In this document: piece by piece, positions 56,790 to 64,000 of the stretch
How the letters are laid out: each line of letters begins with the position of its first letter
Numbering within the stretch: position 1 is the stretch's first letter
Notes under the pieces: model-generated
The model's database searches: none
Told to the model about the DNA's origin: nothing
What the model saw: only the letters and a program-made list of their open reading frames with translations
Assembly: GCA_002314885.1 (NCBI GenBank)
Contig: DCHT01000066.1
Coordinates: forward strand, 5,533-69,532
Direction of reading: 5' to 3'
Source of the DNA: Bacteroidales bacterium UBA1745
GTDB lineage: Bacteria > Bacteroidota > Bacteroidia > Bacteroidales > UBA932
Length of the DNA: 64,000 nucleotides
Program-made: the position numbers and the translations under genes

Positions 56790-58874
56790 ATGAAAATCAA
56801 AACAGTGAATATTATCCTTACGTCTGTGCTGCTGGCATTTGCTTGTACAAAACCAGCGCCTGAAGAGCCGATTGCGTCATTTGATGGTCTCATTATCAAT
56901 GAGGTGTGCCCAGCTCGCACTATTACGAAGACTTCCTGGATTGAGATTTATAATACGACGGATACATCAATCAAGCTCAAAGGATTGAGGCTGGCTCTGA
57001 CTGATGATGCAGTTACCGATGAGGTGATTGCAACATTGTCAGTCGGTCTGGTCGAAGCCGGTGGCTATTATGTCATTTCCTCTGAGGACGTGAAATTTTC
57101 ACAGCCTATCCTTAAAGCAACCTTTGAGGAGGTTGCTATAGAGGATAAGAGTGGGGCAGTGATAGACAGCTTTTCAGCGAAATATGACTGTTCCTCTTCA
57201 ACTGAGCTTGAGGATGGATATAGTTATGCTAGAGTTCCTGATATCTCAGGCAAATGGACAGTTACCAATGTCGCTACTCCAGGTGAGGCAAACTATAAGA
57301 TCACTCCTTACACTCTTTCATCTCTTGTCATCAATGAGGTGAATCCGGCAGAAGGTTGGATTGAGATTGTGAACAACGCCAAGAAGAGTCAGAATCTTGA
57401 GTATGCCCATTTGGACAGTGCCAATGGCGACAGAATGTATACGTTCCCAGTTTCTTTCAAAGTTGAAGCTGGCGAGAGATTCGTCGTAGAGTGCGCTACC
57501 GGCCTGAACGGTTTTGTCCTCAATTCCAATGAGAATAAGAAAGTCGCCGAGTTCAGTTCGTCTGGCTTGGATACTCCCGCTGAAGGCGGAAGTTGGTCTC
57601 GACTCCCTGATATTACAGGTGATTTCAGAGTCGTATCGACAGCCACAAAGGGTGCTGTCAATTCAGATATAAAAACCACAACTGATGGCATTGTAATCAA
57701 TGAATTCTGCGTCAGCGAAGGTTGGGTGGAGATAAGCAACAGTAATCTTGAATCTGCCGTAGTATCTCAATTGTTCCTCTACTATGCAGGAACCAAGGAA
57801 ACTCTTGCGGCCACCATTGAACCTGCTACTCTGGTTTCCGGAGGTAAAATTGTCAAGGATGTCAATCTCAATTCCTGCACTGGTCTCGTTCTTCGTAATT
57901 CATCGGGAGCTTTAGTCGATAAGGTTGATTTCTCTGAAGTGAAGGGCAGTCTCCCTTCATCGGTGAAGGTCAGCAACAGTAGAATCCCTGATGGAACTGG
58001 TAACTTCTATGCAGTTCGAACCCTTTCAAAGGGCGAGAAGAACTATGGAATCAACCAGGATAACAACATTGCGCTATGGGTGCCTCAGTCTTCAACTCCA
58101 ACTGTTGATCTTGAGGCTCTTTGCAAACTTGGATATGGTCAGATATTCCTCCACGAATACGCATTCAGGAACTATGGTACAGAAAAGGTCAAGAGCCTTG
58201 TCACCCAGGCTGAATCTCTTGGTATGACTCTTCATATCTGGATGCAGTGTTTCTGGTGGAATGACGACATCAAGTGGCGTCTTCCTGTTATTGACAGGGT
58301 CGGCGACACACCTGCTCGATATAACCAAGAGCTCTTCACTGAGATTATCGAAAGAGCAAAGCCTTATGTCAATGCCGGTGTCCACGGTATTCACTTTGAC
58401 TATATCCGTTTCGGTGGTACTGCCCAGAAACATTCATTCCCGGAGGATGGTATAACCGGAGTTGGTGCAATTACCGAGTTCTGCCGCCAGGCAAATGTGG
58501 CTCTCAAAGCCTTGAATCCGAATTTGGTCCTTTCTGCTGCCGTTATGGGAGAGAAGGCCCCTCAGAACTCTTATGGTCAGGACATTTCTCAGATGAAGGA
58601 TTACCTGGATGCTTTCCTCCCGATGGCATATATATCCTCATACAACTATACTCCTACTGCCAATGCACAGGTTGCACAGTGGTTCAAGGATAGGGCAGGC
58701 AACTCAAAAGTATGGCACGGTGTGTCAACATATAACTCAAACACTCAGGGACTGTCTGCTGAGGAGATATATAACGATTGCAAGAATGTAGAGACCAATT
58801 CGACTGTCGATGGTGTCGCACTTTTCAGATATGGAATCGGCACTTTGCCTGATATGAATGACCTTTTCAAATAG
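56790..58874 (+). CDS. Lamin-tail-domain / TIM-barrel putative glycosidase, lipoprotein
   Basis: About 694 residues from MKIKTVNIIL (lipobox AFACTK). Three lamin-tail-type (LTD) beta-sandwiches occupy ~30-155, ~165-290 and ~300-435; each has an INEV/INEF start, a W-x-E-I motif and a TPGEAN or similar close. The C-terminal ~260 residues form a TIM barrel of the GHL10/DUF4015-like group: WVPQSSTPTVDLEALCKLGYG, HIWMQCFWWNDD and GVHGIHFDYIRFGG, whose Asp lies where catalytic acids sit. Relatives include DigH (YddW), which cleaves peptide-free peptidoglycan strands. A surface endo-acting glycan hydrolase is inferred. Confidence 0.7.
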   Translation: MKIKTVNIILTSVLLAFACTKPAPEEPIASFDGLIINEVCPARTITKTSWIEIYNTTDTSIKLKGLRLALTDDAVTDEVIATLSVGLVEAGGYYVISSEDVKFSQPILKATFEEVAIEDKSGAVIDSFSAKYDCSSSTELEDGYSYARVPDISGKWTVTNVATPGEANYKITPYTLSSLVINEVNPAEGWIEIVNNAKKSQNLEYAHLDSANGDRMYTFPVSFKVEAGERFVVECATGLNGFVLNSNENKKVAEFSSSGLDTPAEGGSWSRLPDITGDFRVVSTATKGAVNSDIKTTTDGIVINEFCVSEGWVEISNSNLESAVVSQLFLYYAGTKETLAATIEPATLVSGGKIVKDVNLNSCTGLVLRNSSGALVDKVDFSEVKGSLPSSVKVSNSRIPDGTGNFYAVRTLSKGEKNYGINQDNNIALWVPQSSTPTVDLEALCKLGYGQIFLHEYAFRNYGTEKVKSLVTQAESLGMTLHIWMQCFWWNDDIKWRLPVIDRVGDTPARYNQELFTEIIERAKPYVNAGVHGIHFDYIRFGGTAQKHSFPEDGITGVGAITEFCRQANVALKALNPNLVLSAAVMGEKAPQNSYGQDISQMKDYLDAFLPMAYISSYNYTPTANAQVAQWFKDRAGNSKVWHGVSTYNSNTQGLSAEEIYNDCKNVETNSTVDGVALFRYGIGTLPDMNDLFK

Positions 58875-58880
58875 AAATTT

Positions 58881-59729
58881 ATGATACTGATTGCGGATAG
58901 CGGTGCATCCAAGACTGATTGGGCTTGTGTTTCAAGAAATAGTAATAAACAGATACGTTTTCAAAGTCTTGGCTACAATCCCAATTATATAACTGGTTCT
59001 CAGATTATTTCGGACATTCTACAGAATATTCCGTCTGAATTGAAGGTAGAGTCTGTAAAAGAGATATATTTCTACGGTGCGGGAGTAACTGAATTGCAAT
59101 ATCCTTTTATGGAAGAAACTCTCAGGACTGTTTTTACAAAAGCTGAAACAGTGTTCATTGCAATGGACACCCTCGCATCTTGCAGAGCGCTTCTTCAGGA
59201 TAAACCTGGTTTTGCTGCAATTCTTGGGACAGGTGCGAACTCGTGTCTCTATGATGGCAAGAACGAGGGACTGAATGTGGATTCGTGCGGTTTCATACTT
59301 GGTGATGAAGGATCAGGAGGAAATCTCGGAAAAAGATTGATTACAGACTATATACGTCGCAATATGCCTGCGAAAGTATATGATCTGGTGGGTGAGGAAC
59401 TTGGTATGAACAACGATGAACTCATTGACCAGATATATACAAAGCCATATCCTAACAGGTTCTGCGCTCAGTATGCAAAGTTCATCAATGAGAATCTTGA
59501 CACTGATCCTTATTTCAAGGAACTTGCAATTGATGCGTTCCGTCAGTTTTTCAAGTTGATTGTTACTCATTATCCTGACTATCAGACATATAAGTTCAAT
59601 GCGGTCGGATCCGTTGCCTATTATTTCAAACCTATCCTTGAGAATGTCGTAAATGAATTCGGAATGGAGATGGGAAATATACTTAAGGCTCCAATGGACG
59701 GGCTTGTCATTTACCATCTCAACAATTAG
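58881..59729 (+). CDS. BadF/BadG-type aminosugar kinase (MurK/NagK-like)
   Basis: A 282-residue ASKHA-fold kinase. Phosphate-1 motif MILIADSGASKTDWAC opens the protein, with ILGTGANSCLYDG (phosphate 2) and CGFILGDEGSGGNLGKRLI as family blocks. Members phosphorylate N-acetylglucosamine; the Tannerella forsythia MurK homologue acts on MurNAc. With MurQ in the same operon and an MFS transporter next (six-base gap), this fits the murT-murK-murQ arrangement described there. The substrate, GlcNAc or MurNAc, is not decided by sequence. Confidence 0.85.
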   Translation: MILIADSGASKTDWACVSRNSNKQIRFQSLGYNPNYITGSQIISDILQNIPSELKVESVKEIYFYGAGVTELQYPFMEETLRTVFTKAETVFIAMDTLASCRALLQDKPGFAAILGTGANSCLYDGKNEGLNVDSCGFILGDEGSGGNLGKRLITDYIRRNMPAKVYDLVGEELGMNNDELIDQIYTKPYPNRFCAQYAKFINENLDTDPYFKELAIDAFRQFFKLIVTHYPDYQTYKFNAVGSVAYYFKPILENVVNEFGMEMGNILKAPMDGLVIYHLNN

Positions 59730-59735
59730 TCAAGT

Positions 59736-60926
59736 ATGAAAAACAAATTCATCATTCCTCTTGCATTCATTGGGACGATGTTCTTCACAGTTGGTTTCGC
59801 TACCGGAATCAATGGCTATTTTGTTCCATTTCTTGAGACCAACCTGAATCTCAGCTCGACACAGAGTTATCTGGTGATTGCCGCCACTTTCATCGCGTTT
59901 CTCGTATTCAGTTTTCCTGCTTCCTCCATTATTAATCGCATAGGCTATAAACATACGATGTCGCTTGCCTTCTTTATGTTTGCTATTGCCTTTGCGATGT
60001 TCATCCCCGCAGCACGATTCGAAAGTTTTGCATTATATCTTGCTGCTTGTTTTGTCAGTGGAACAGCAAACACTGTTCTCCAGGCCGCTATGAACCCGTA
60101 TGTGACAATACTCGGACCTCTTGACAGTGCAGCCAGGAGAATTTCGATAATGGGAATATGTAATTCCATTGCCCTCAGCCTTCCATCTGTCTTCATTGCT
60201 GCTGTTACCAGAAAAAGCATTGATGATGTAACTCTTGGCGATCTTGACGTTCCTTTTTATATCATTATCGCCGTAGTGACTCTCCTCGGTATCGCTACCT
60301 TCTTTGCTCCGCTTGAGGAAATCAAGGCAGAAGGCGAGGAGAATGAAGAAGATTGCCCTTATGCTGCCGGCAAGAAATCAATCTGGCAGTTCCCGCATCT
60401 TGTACTTGGTGCGTTGGCTTTGTTTGTCTACGTCGGAGTTGAGAATCTAGCTCTCTTGACAGTTCTTGACTATGCCCAGGACCTTGGCCTGTCAAATCCT
60501 GAAAAATACACGATATTTCCAGGTATCGGAATGGCTGTCGGCTACATCATTGGCATCTTGACTATCCCTAAATACATTTCTCAGGTTAAGGCTCTGAGAA
60601 TCTGCACTTGGGCTGCAGTCATTGATTCAATACTCATAGTGCTGACTCCGGGTTATATTTCTGTTTGGTGCGTTGCTATTTTGAGCCTTGCTTGTTCCCT
60701 TATGTATCCTGCAATCTGGCCTCTTGCGATTACAGATCTAGGCAAGTTTACCAAAAAGGGTTCTTCATTGCTTGTCGCATCCATTGGTGGAGGAGCATTA
60801 ATTCCGCTTCTTTTTGGGGCTATCAAGGATTGGGCTGGCAGCCAGAGTGCATATTGGATATGCCTGCCGTTCTATCTTCTTATTATGTTCTACGCCTACA
60901 AAGGTTATAAAATCCGAACTAAATAA
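59736..60926 (+). CDS. Sugar MFS transporter (FucP/NagP/MurT-like)
   Basis: A 396-residue, 12-helix major facilitator of the FHS sugar symporter group: FFTVGFATGINGYFVPFLET in helix 1, NRIGYKHTMSLAFFMFAIAF and GTANTVLQAAMNPYVTILGP. It should import a monosaccharide, GlcNAc or MurNAc, from the periplasm for the adjacent kinase. The following gene starts at the stop codon itself (TAATG), so translation is coupled. Confidence 0.88.
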   Translation: MKNKFIIPLAFIGTMFFTVGFATGINGYFVPFLETNLNLSSTQSYLVIAATFIAFLVFSFPASSIINRIGYKHTMSLAFFMFAIAFAMFIPAARFESFALYLAACFVSGTANTVLQAAMNPYVTILGPLDSAARRISIMGICNSIALSLPSVFIAAVTRKSIDDVTLGDLDVPFYIIIAVVTLLGIATFFAPLEEIKAEGEENEEDCPYAAGKKSIWQFPHLVLGALALFVYVGVENLALLTVLDYAQDLGLSNPEKYTIFPGIGMAVGYIIGILTIPKYISQVKALRICTWAAVIDSILIVLTPGYISVWCVAILSLACSLMYPAIWPLAITDLGKFTKKGSSLLVASIGGGALIPLLFGAIKDWAGSQSAYWICLPFYLLIMFYAYKGYKIRTK

Positions 60927-62023
60927 TGAAACGAAACCTGATCGCAATTGCGCTGTTGCTTATTCAATCAGCGATACTCAACATGTTTGCCTGCACTACA
61001 GCCATCGTAGGGCCAGGCGCAAGTCAGAGTGGTAAGCCGATGATATGGAAGCAAAGAGACACCGACAATCCTTCCAATGTTATCGTGTACATACCGGCGA
61101 CTGAATCAACATTGGCCTATACTGCATTGTTCAAGGCCGGTAATCTTGAAAGAACAGCAGCGTATGGTGGTCAGAACAGCGCTGGCTTTGCGATTTTGAA
61201 CAATGTTTCATACAATCTTGCCACCAGTAAATATGATCCTTTGAATGGTTCAGTTATGCGTCTGGCATTGGAATCCTGCGCGACAGTTGATGAGTTTGAG
61301 TCTATGTTGATGGAGATGTCTCCAAGGCAATGTGCCGCCAATTTTGCGGTTCTTGATGCGACTGGTGCGTGTGCATATATCGAAGCGGCAGATTCTTCAG
61401 TAGTCAGATATGATGTACCTGAGGATGGCTGGTTGGTTCGTTCGAATTTCTCTGTTGCCGGAAGTGAAGATGGTCCGTCTGGATATGCCCGTTATCAGTC
61501 TGCTCATAAATTAATGAGTCGACATCACGGTAAGTTTGCTCCTTCATTCTTCATAGATAAGATGGGTCGTTCTTTCTATAATGATGTCTTGGGATATGAT
61601 GCATCGAAGTGGGGCCGCCGCCGATATGTCTACGACGAGGACTTCATAGCAAGACCTTCTTCCACTGCAAGTATCTGTATTGATGGTGACCAGATCTGGG
61701 CTGCAGTTGGATACACTCCAGGTGCTATGATGGTTCCATTCTGTGTGAATGATGGAGATGTTATCCCCAATTGCATAAAAGCAACTGAGGAACTTGAGGG
61801 AAGATGTGCCTCTAACGATCTTGCTATTGAGTTGAAAGCGAAAATGCATCCTTTCCCTCGTGATGGTGCAAAGAAATACATTGATTTCAAGGTATTCCGC
61901 TCAGTCAGAAAAACTATTAGGAAATATGAAAAGAAATGCATCGACCTGTACAAGAGGGGAGAAGCGGATGCAAGTAGCATCGATGCACTCTTCGAGCAAT
62001 TCAGAATGGAGATGAATGGATGA
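60926..62023 (+). CDS. Exported Ntn-type amidohydrolase (C45/acyltransferase-like)
   Basis: A 365-residue protein whose signal peptide ends right before a Cys: NMFACTTAIVG (C23). A mature N-terminal Cys followed by GKPMIWKQRDTDNP is the pattern of Ntn hydrolases in the AAT/choloylglycine-hydrolase superfamily, where the Cys is nucleophile; it also looks like a lipobox, so the two uses compete. GQNSAGFAILNNVSYN and NFSVAG fit the core. It may hydrolyse a linear amide such as an acyl or lactoyl-peptide bond. In this operon it is one of three exported amide-cleaving enzymes in a row. Confidence 0.72.
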   Translation: MKRNLIAIALLLIQSAILNMFACTTAIVGPGASQSGKPMIWKQRDTDNPSNVIVYIPATESTLAYTALFKAGNLERTAAYGGQNSAGFAILNNVSYNLATSKYDPLNGSVMRLALESCATVDEFESMLMEMSPRQCAANFAVLDATGACAYIEAADSSVVRYDVPEDGWLVRSNFSVAGSEDGPSGYARYQSAHKLMSRHHGKFAPSFFIDKMGRSFYNDVLGYDASKWGRRRYVYDEDFIARPSSTASICIDGDQIWAAVGYTPGAMMVPFCVNDGDVIPNCIKATEELEGRCASNDLAIELKAKMHPFPRDGAKKYIDFKVFRSVRKTIRKYEKKCIDLYKRGEADASSIDALFEQFRMEMNG

Positions 62024-63489
62024 ATATGAATACAAGAATTTTAGCCGTCGTGATGCTCCTATTGGCAATCAGTCCAAGCACGGAAGCTCGTAAAAGTAAG
62101 AAAGAAAACAGAATGACGAGTGCAGGAATTACGTACCTGGACTCGTCTTATGGCGTTTATGATGCCCTCAGTAAAGAGATTCACGCTTATGCTGAGGTCG
62201 GTTACCAGGAGTATAAGAGTTCTGCTGCCCTGATTGCTCATCTTGAGTCAAATGGATTTACTGTTGAGAAAGGGGTCGCTGGTATTCCGACTGCATTTGT
62301 TGCTCGTTTCGGACAAGGCAGTCCTGTCATTGGAATTATGGCTGAGTATGATGCTCTACCTGGTCTGGCCCAGGAAGTAGTTCCGTATAAATGCGCTCCT
62401 GCCGGAGGCGGGGCCGGTCACGGATGTGGGCACAATTTGCTTGGTACAGGTGCTGTAGCCGGCGCAGTCGCTATCAGCAAGTACCTCGCAGAGGGACATC
62501 AAGGTACCATCTGCCTCTTTGGCTGTCCAGCTGAAGAAGGTGGGGGAGGAAAGGCTTATATGATGCGAGAAGCTTGTTTTGATGGTCTTGACGCTATGCT
62601 GGATTGGCATCCAGATGCTCAGATAACGGTAAATGACAAGACCGGCCTGGCGAATGTTCAGGTCAGGTTTGCATTCAAAGGAAAATCTGCTCACGCGTCT
62701 GGGGCCCCAGAGAATGGACGCAGTGCGCTGGACGCTGTGGAGGCTTTCGATTATATGATGAATCTTATGAGGGAACATATCCCTTCGGATTCCCGTATCC
62801 ATTATGTGATTACCAATGGTGGAAAGGCGCCTAATGTAGTGCCAGATTTTGCTGAGGTTGTGTATTACTTCAGAAATCCAAACAGGGAAGTTGTCAGAGA
62901 TATCTTCGAGCGTGCCGTAAAGGCTGCTGAAGGCGCAGCTTTAGGAACCGGAACTAGTATGGAATATGAGGTACTCTCCGGTAATTATGAGAGACTTCCA
63001 AACAATGTACTTTCGGATCTGATATTCAGAAATTTAGAGGCTGTCGGTGGAATTCAGTACGACGAATCAGAAATGGCCTTTGCTCTTGAAATGATGAAAA
63101 ACAGTGGCGTTATAGACACTGATGCTGCTCTGAGGAAGATATCTTCAGTCATCCCTGCCACTGAGAATAAACTCAGTCAGTGGGTATCCAGCGATGTCGG
63201 CAATGTGACTTGGGCTGTACCTACCGGCAGTTTCCGAATGGCGGCCTTTGTTCCTGCAGGAAGCGGACATTGCTGGCAACAGGTTGCAAGCGCAGGTATG
63301 AGTATAGGAACTAAAGGTCTTATGGCGGCAGCAAGGGTATTTTACCTTACTGCATTCGATCTTCTGACGAATCCTGCACTTGTTTCTGCAGCAAAGGCTG
63401 AATTTGACCAAAAGAGAGGAGCTGACTTTGAATTCAAACCCCTTATGGGCGATCGTGTACCACCGTTTGACTATCAACTTGGGAAATAA
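62020..63489 (+). CDS. M20 family metallopeptidase / amidohydrolase, exported
   Basis: A 489-residue protein (487 from the second Met) with a signal peptide (ILAVVMLLLAISPSTEA). M20 zinc sites are present: IGIMAEYDALPG, GHGCGHNLLGTGAVAGA, FGCPAEEGGGGKAYM and the His of MLDWHPDAQ, then the dimerisation domain (VRFAFKGKSAHASGAPENGRSALDAVE). It resembles p-aminobenzoyl-glutamate and amino-acid amidases. It likely acts on peptides or N-acyl amino acids in the periplasm. Starts within the previous stop by four bases (ATGA). Confidence 0.85.
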   Translation: MNMNTRILAVVMLLLAISPSTEARKSKKENRMTSAGITYLDSSYGVYDALSKEIHAYAEVGYQEYKSSAALIAHLESNGFTVEKGVAGIPTAFVARFGQGSPVIGIMAEYDALPGLAQEVVPYKCAPAGGGAGHGCGHNLLGTGAVAGAVAISKYLAEGHQGTICLFGCPAEEGGGGKAYMMREACFDGLDAMLDWHPDAQITVNDKTGLANVQVRFAFKGKSAHASGAPENGRSALDAVEAFDYMMNLMREHIPSDSRIHYVITNGGKAPNVVPDFAEVVYYFRNPNREVVRDIFERAVKAAEGAALGTGTSMEYEVLSGNYERLPNNVLSDLIFRNLEAVGGIQYDESEMAFALEMMKNSGVIDTDAALRKISSVIPATENKLSQWVSSDVGNVTWAVPTGSFRMAAFVPAGSGHCWQQVASAGMSIGTKGLMAAARVFYLTAFDLLTNPALVSAAKAEFDQKRGADFEFKPLMGDRVPPFDYQLGK

Positions 63490-64000
63490 TGCGTAGATTC
63501 TCTTGCCTAATCTTTGTTGCGTTTTTCGCACTGTGTTCCTGTGGCACTCGCGACCGTTCCATCTATGCTGATCTGCTTTCATCATTGGAAGAAAACGCTT
63601 ATGTTGGAGATGATTTCCTTAACGAGGATATTCGTACTGTTGTGAGAGACTGGTCCGTCGTTCTTGATACGAGTATGACCTATCGAGTTCATACAACTGG
63701 ACTGACGGATCAGATGAAGTCCGGTCGTTGCTGGCTCTTCTCGACATTGAATATCCTGCGTGCCGAAGCTATCGAAAGGGAAGGGTTAGGAGAGTTTTAT
63801 TTTTCGCAGACGTATGGACAGTTCTATGATATTCTTGAAAAGTCAAATCGTTTTCTTGAGAATGTCATTGACTATAGTAACCACCCTTTGAATTCCCGTG
63901 CGAATGAATGGCTTTTCAAAAAACCTATCGGTGACGGAGGACAGTTTGTAAATGCCGCGCACCTTATTGATAAATATGGAGTTGTGCCTGTGGAAGCGAT
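63489..64000 (+). CDS. C1B aminopeptidase (bleomycin hydrolase/PepC-like), partial, lipoprotein
   Basis: The frame opens with ATG at 63489, one base inside the previous stop (TAATG), and runs off the window end, giving about 170 residues. The N-terminus MRRFSCLIFVAFFALCSCGTR is a lipoprotein signal. LTDQMKSGRCWLFSTLNILRAEAI carries the papain-type catalytic Cys in the SGRCW context typical of bleomycin hydrolase and aminopeptidase C; FYFSQTYGQFYDILEKSNRFLE and DGGQFVNAAHLIDKYGVVP continue the family. It would trim peptides from the N-terminus. The His and Asn of the catalytic triad lie beyond the window. Confidence 0.88.
   Translation, partial: MRRFSCLIFVAFFALCSCGTRDRSIYADLLSSLEENAYVGDDFLNEDIRTVVRDWSVVLDTSMTYRVHTTGLTDQMKSGRCWLFSTLNILRAEAIEREGLGEFYFSQTYGQFYDILEKSNRFLENVIDYSNHPLNSRANEWLFKKPIGDGGQFVNAAHLIDKYGVVPVEA

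Overview
The window looks like chromosome from a gut-type Bacteroidales bacterium; I cannot name a genus. The evidence is a SusC/SusD pair, many Sec-exported lipoproteins with short lipoboxes, a BACON domain, TAnnTTTG -7 promoter boxes and very few Shine-Dalgarno sequences. Coding density is very high: no gap exceeds about 180 bases. I found no tRNA, rRNA, CRISPR array or insertion sequence.

Layout. 1-6.2 kb: a metallophosphoesterase, a small minus-strand operon (FAD oxidoreductase, deoxyribosyltransferase-like protein, DUF1653), a secreted GH13 amylase and a PHP-domain lipoprotein. 6.2-11.2 kb: an AGCS amino-acid/sodium symporter and an APH-fold kinase, then a partner-switching module (STAS, RsbW-like kinase, dCache-HAMP-SpoIIE phosphatase). 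11.2-18.7 kb: one minus-strand operon with a lipoprotein, a tripartite RND efflux pump and a split stringent-response pair (HD hydrolase plus RelA-type synthetase). 18.8-24.8 kb: exported proteins of unknown role, a secreted lipase-like hydrolase, a flavodiiron protein and a CrcB fluoride channel. 24.9-31.8 kb: a six-gene membrane complex built like hydrogenase 4, but its catalytic subunits have lost the NiFe ligands and most ligands of the proximal FeS cluster (an Ehr-like complex). 31.9-41.1 kb: FAD oxidoreductase, SSS symporter, SGNH-type lipoprotein, GH2 beta-galactosidase and sialidase, a sialoglycan-processing operon.

The most interesting region is 41.1 kb to the window end. A DeoR-type regulator faces a ~22 kb unidirectional gene series: SusC, SusD, a ceramidase-like amidohydrolase fused to GH20, a second GH20, MurQ etherase, a large modular lipoprotein with pseudomurein-binding-repeat-like segments and a BACON domain, a transglutaminase-fold cysteine protease resembling pseudomurein endoisopeptidases, a lamin-tail/TIM-barrel glycosidase, a MurK/NagK-like kinase, a MurT/NagP-like MFS transporter, an Ntn hydrolase, an M20 peptidase and a C1B aminopeptidase cut by the window edge. 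I read this as a polysaccharide-utilization-type locus for a peptide-crosslinked aminosugar polymer: bacterial peptidoglycan, or possibly methanogen pseudomurein. Surface proteins would bind and cut the wall, SusCD would import fragments, hexosaminidases and amidases would trim them, the MFS, kinase and MurQ would feed GlcNAc-6-P to the cytoplasm, and exported peptidases would consume the stem peptides. The region is AT-richer than the preceding 41 kb and carries an obvious repeated operator in front of susC, consistent with a separately acquired, regulated unit.
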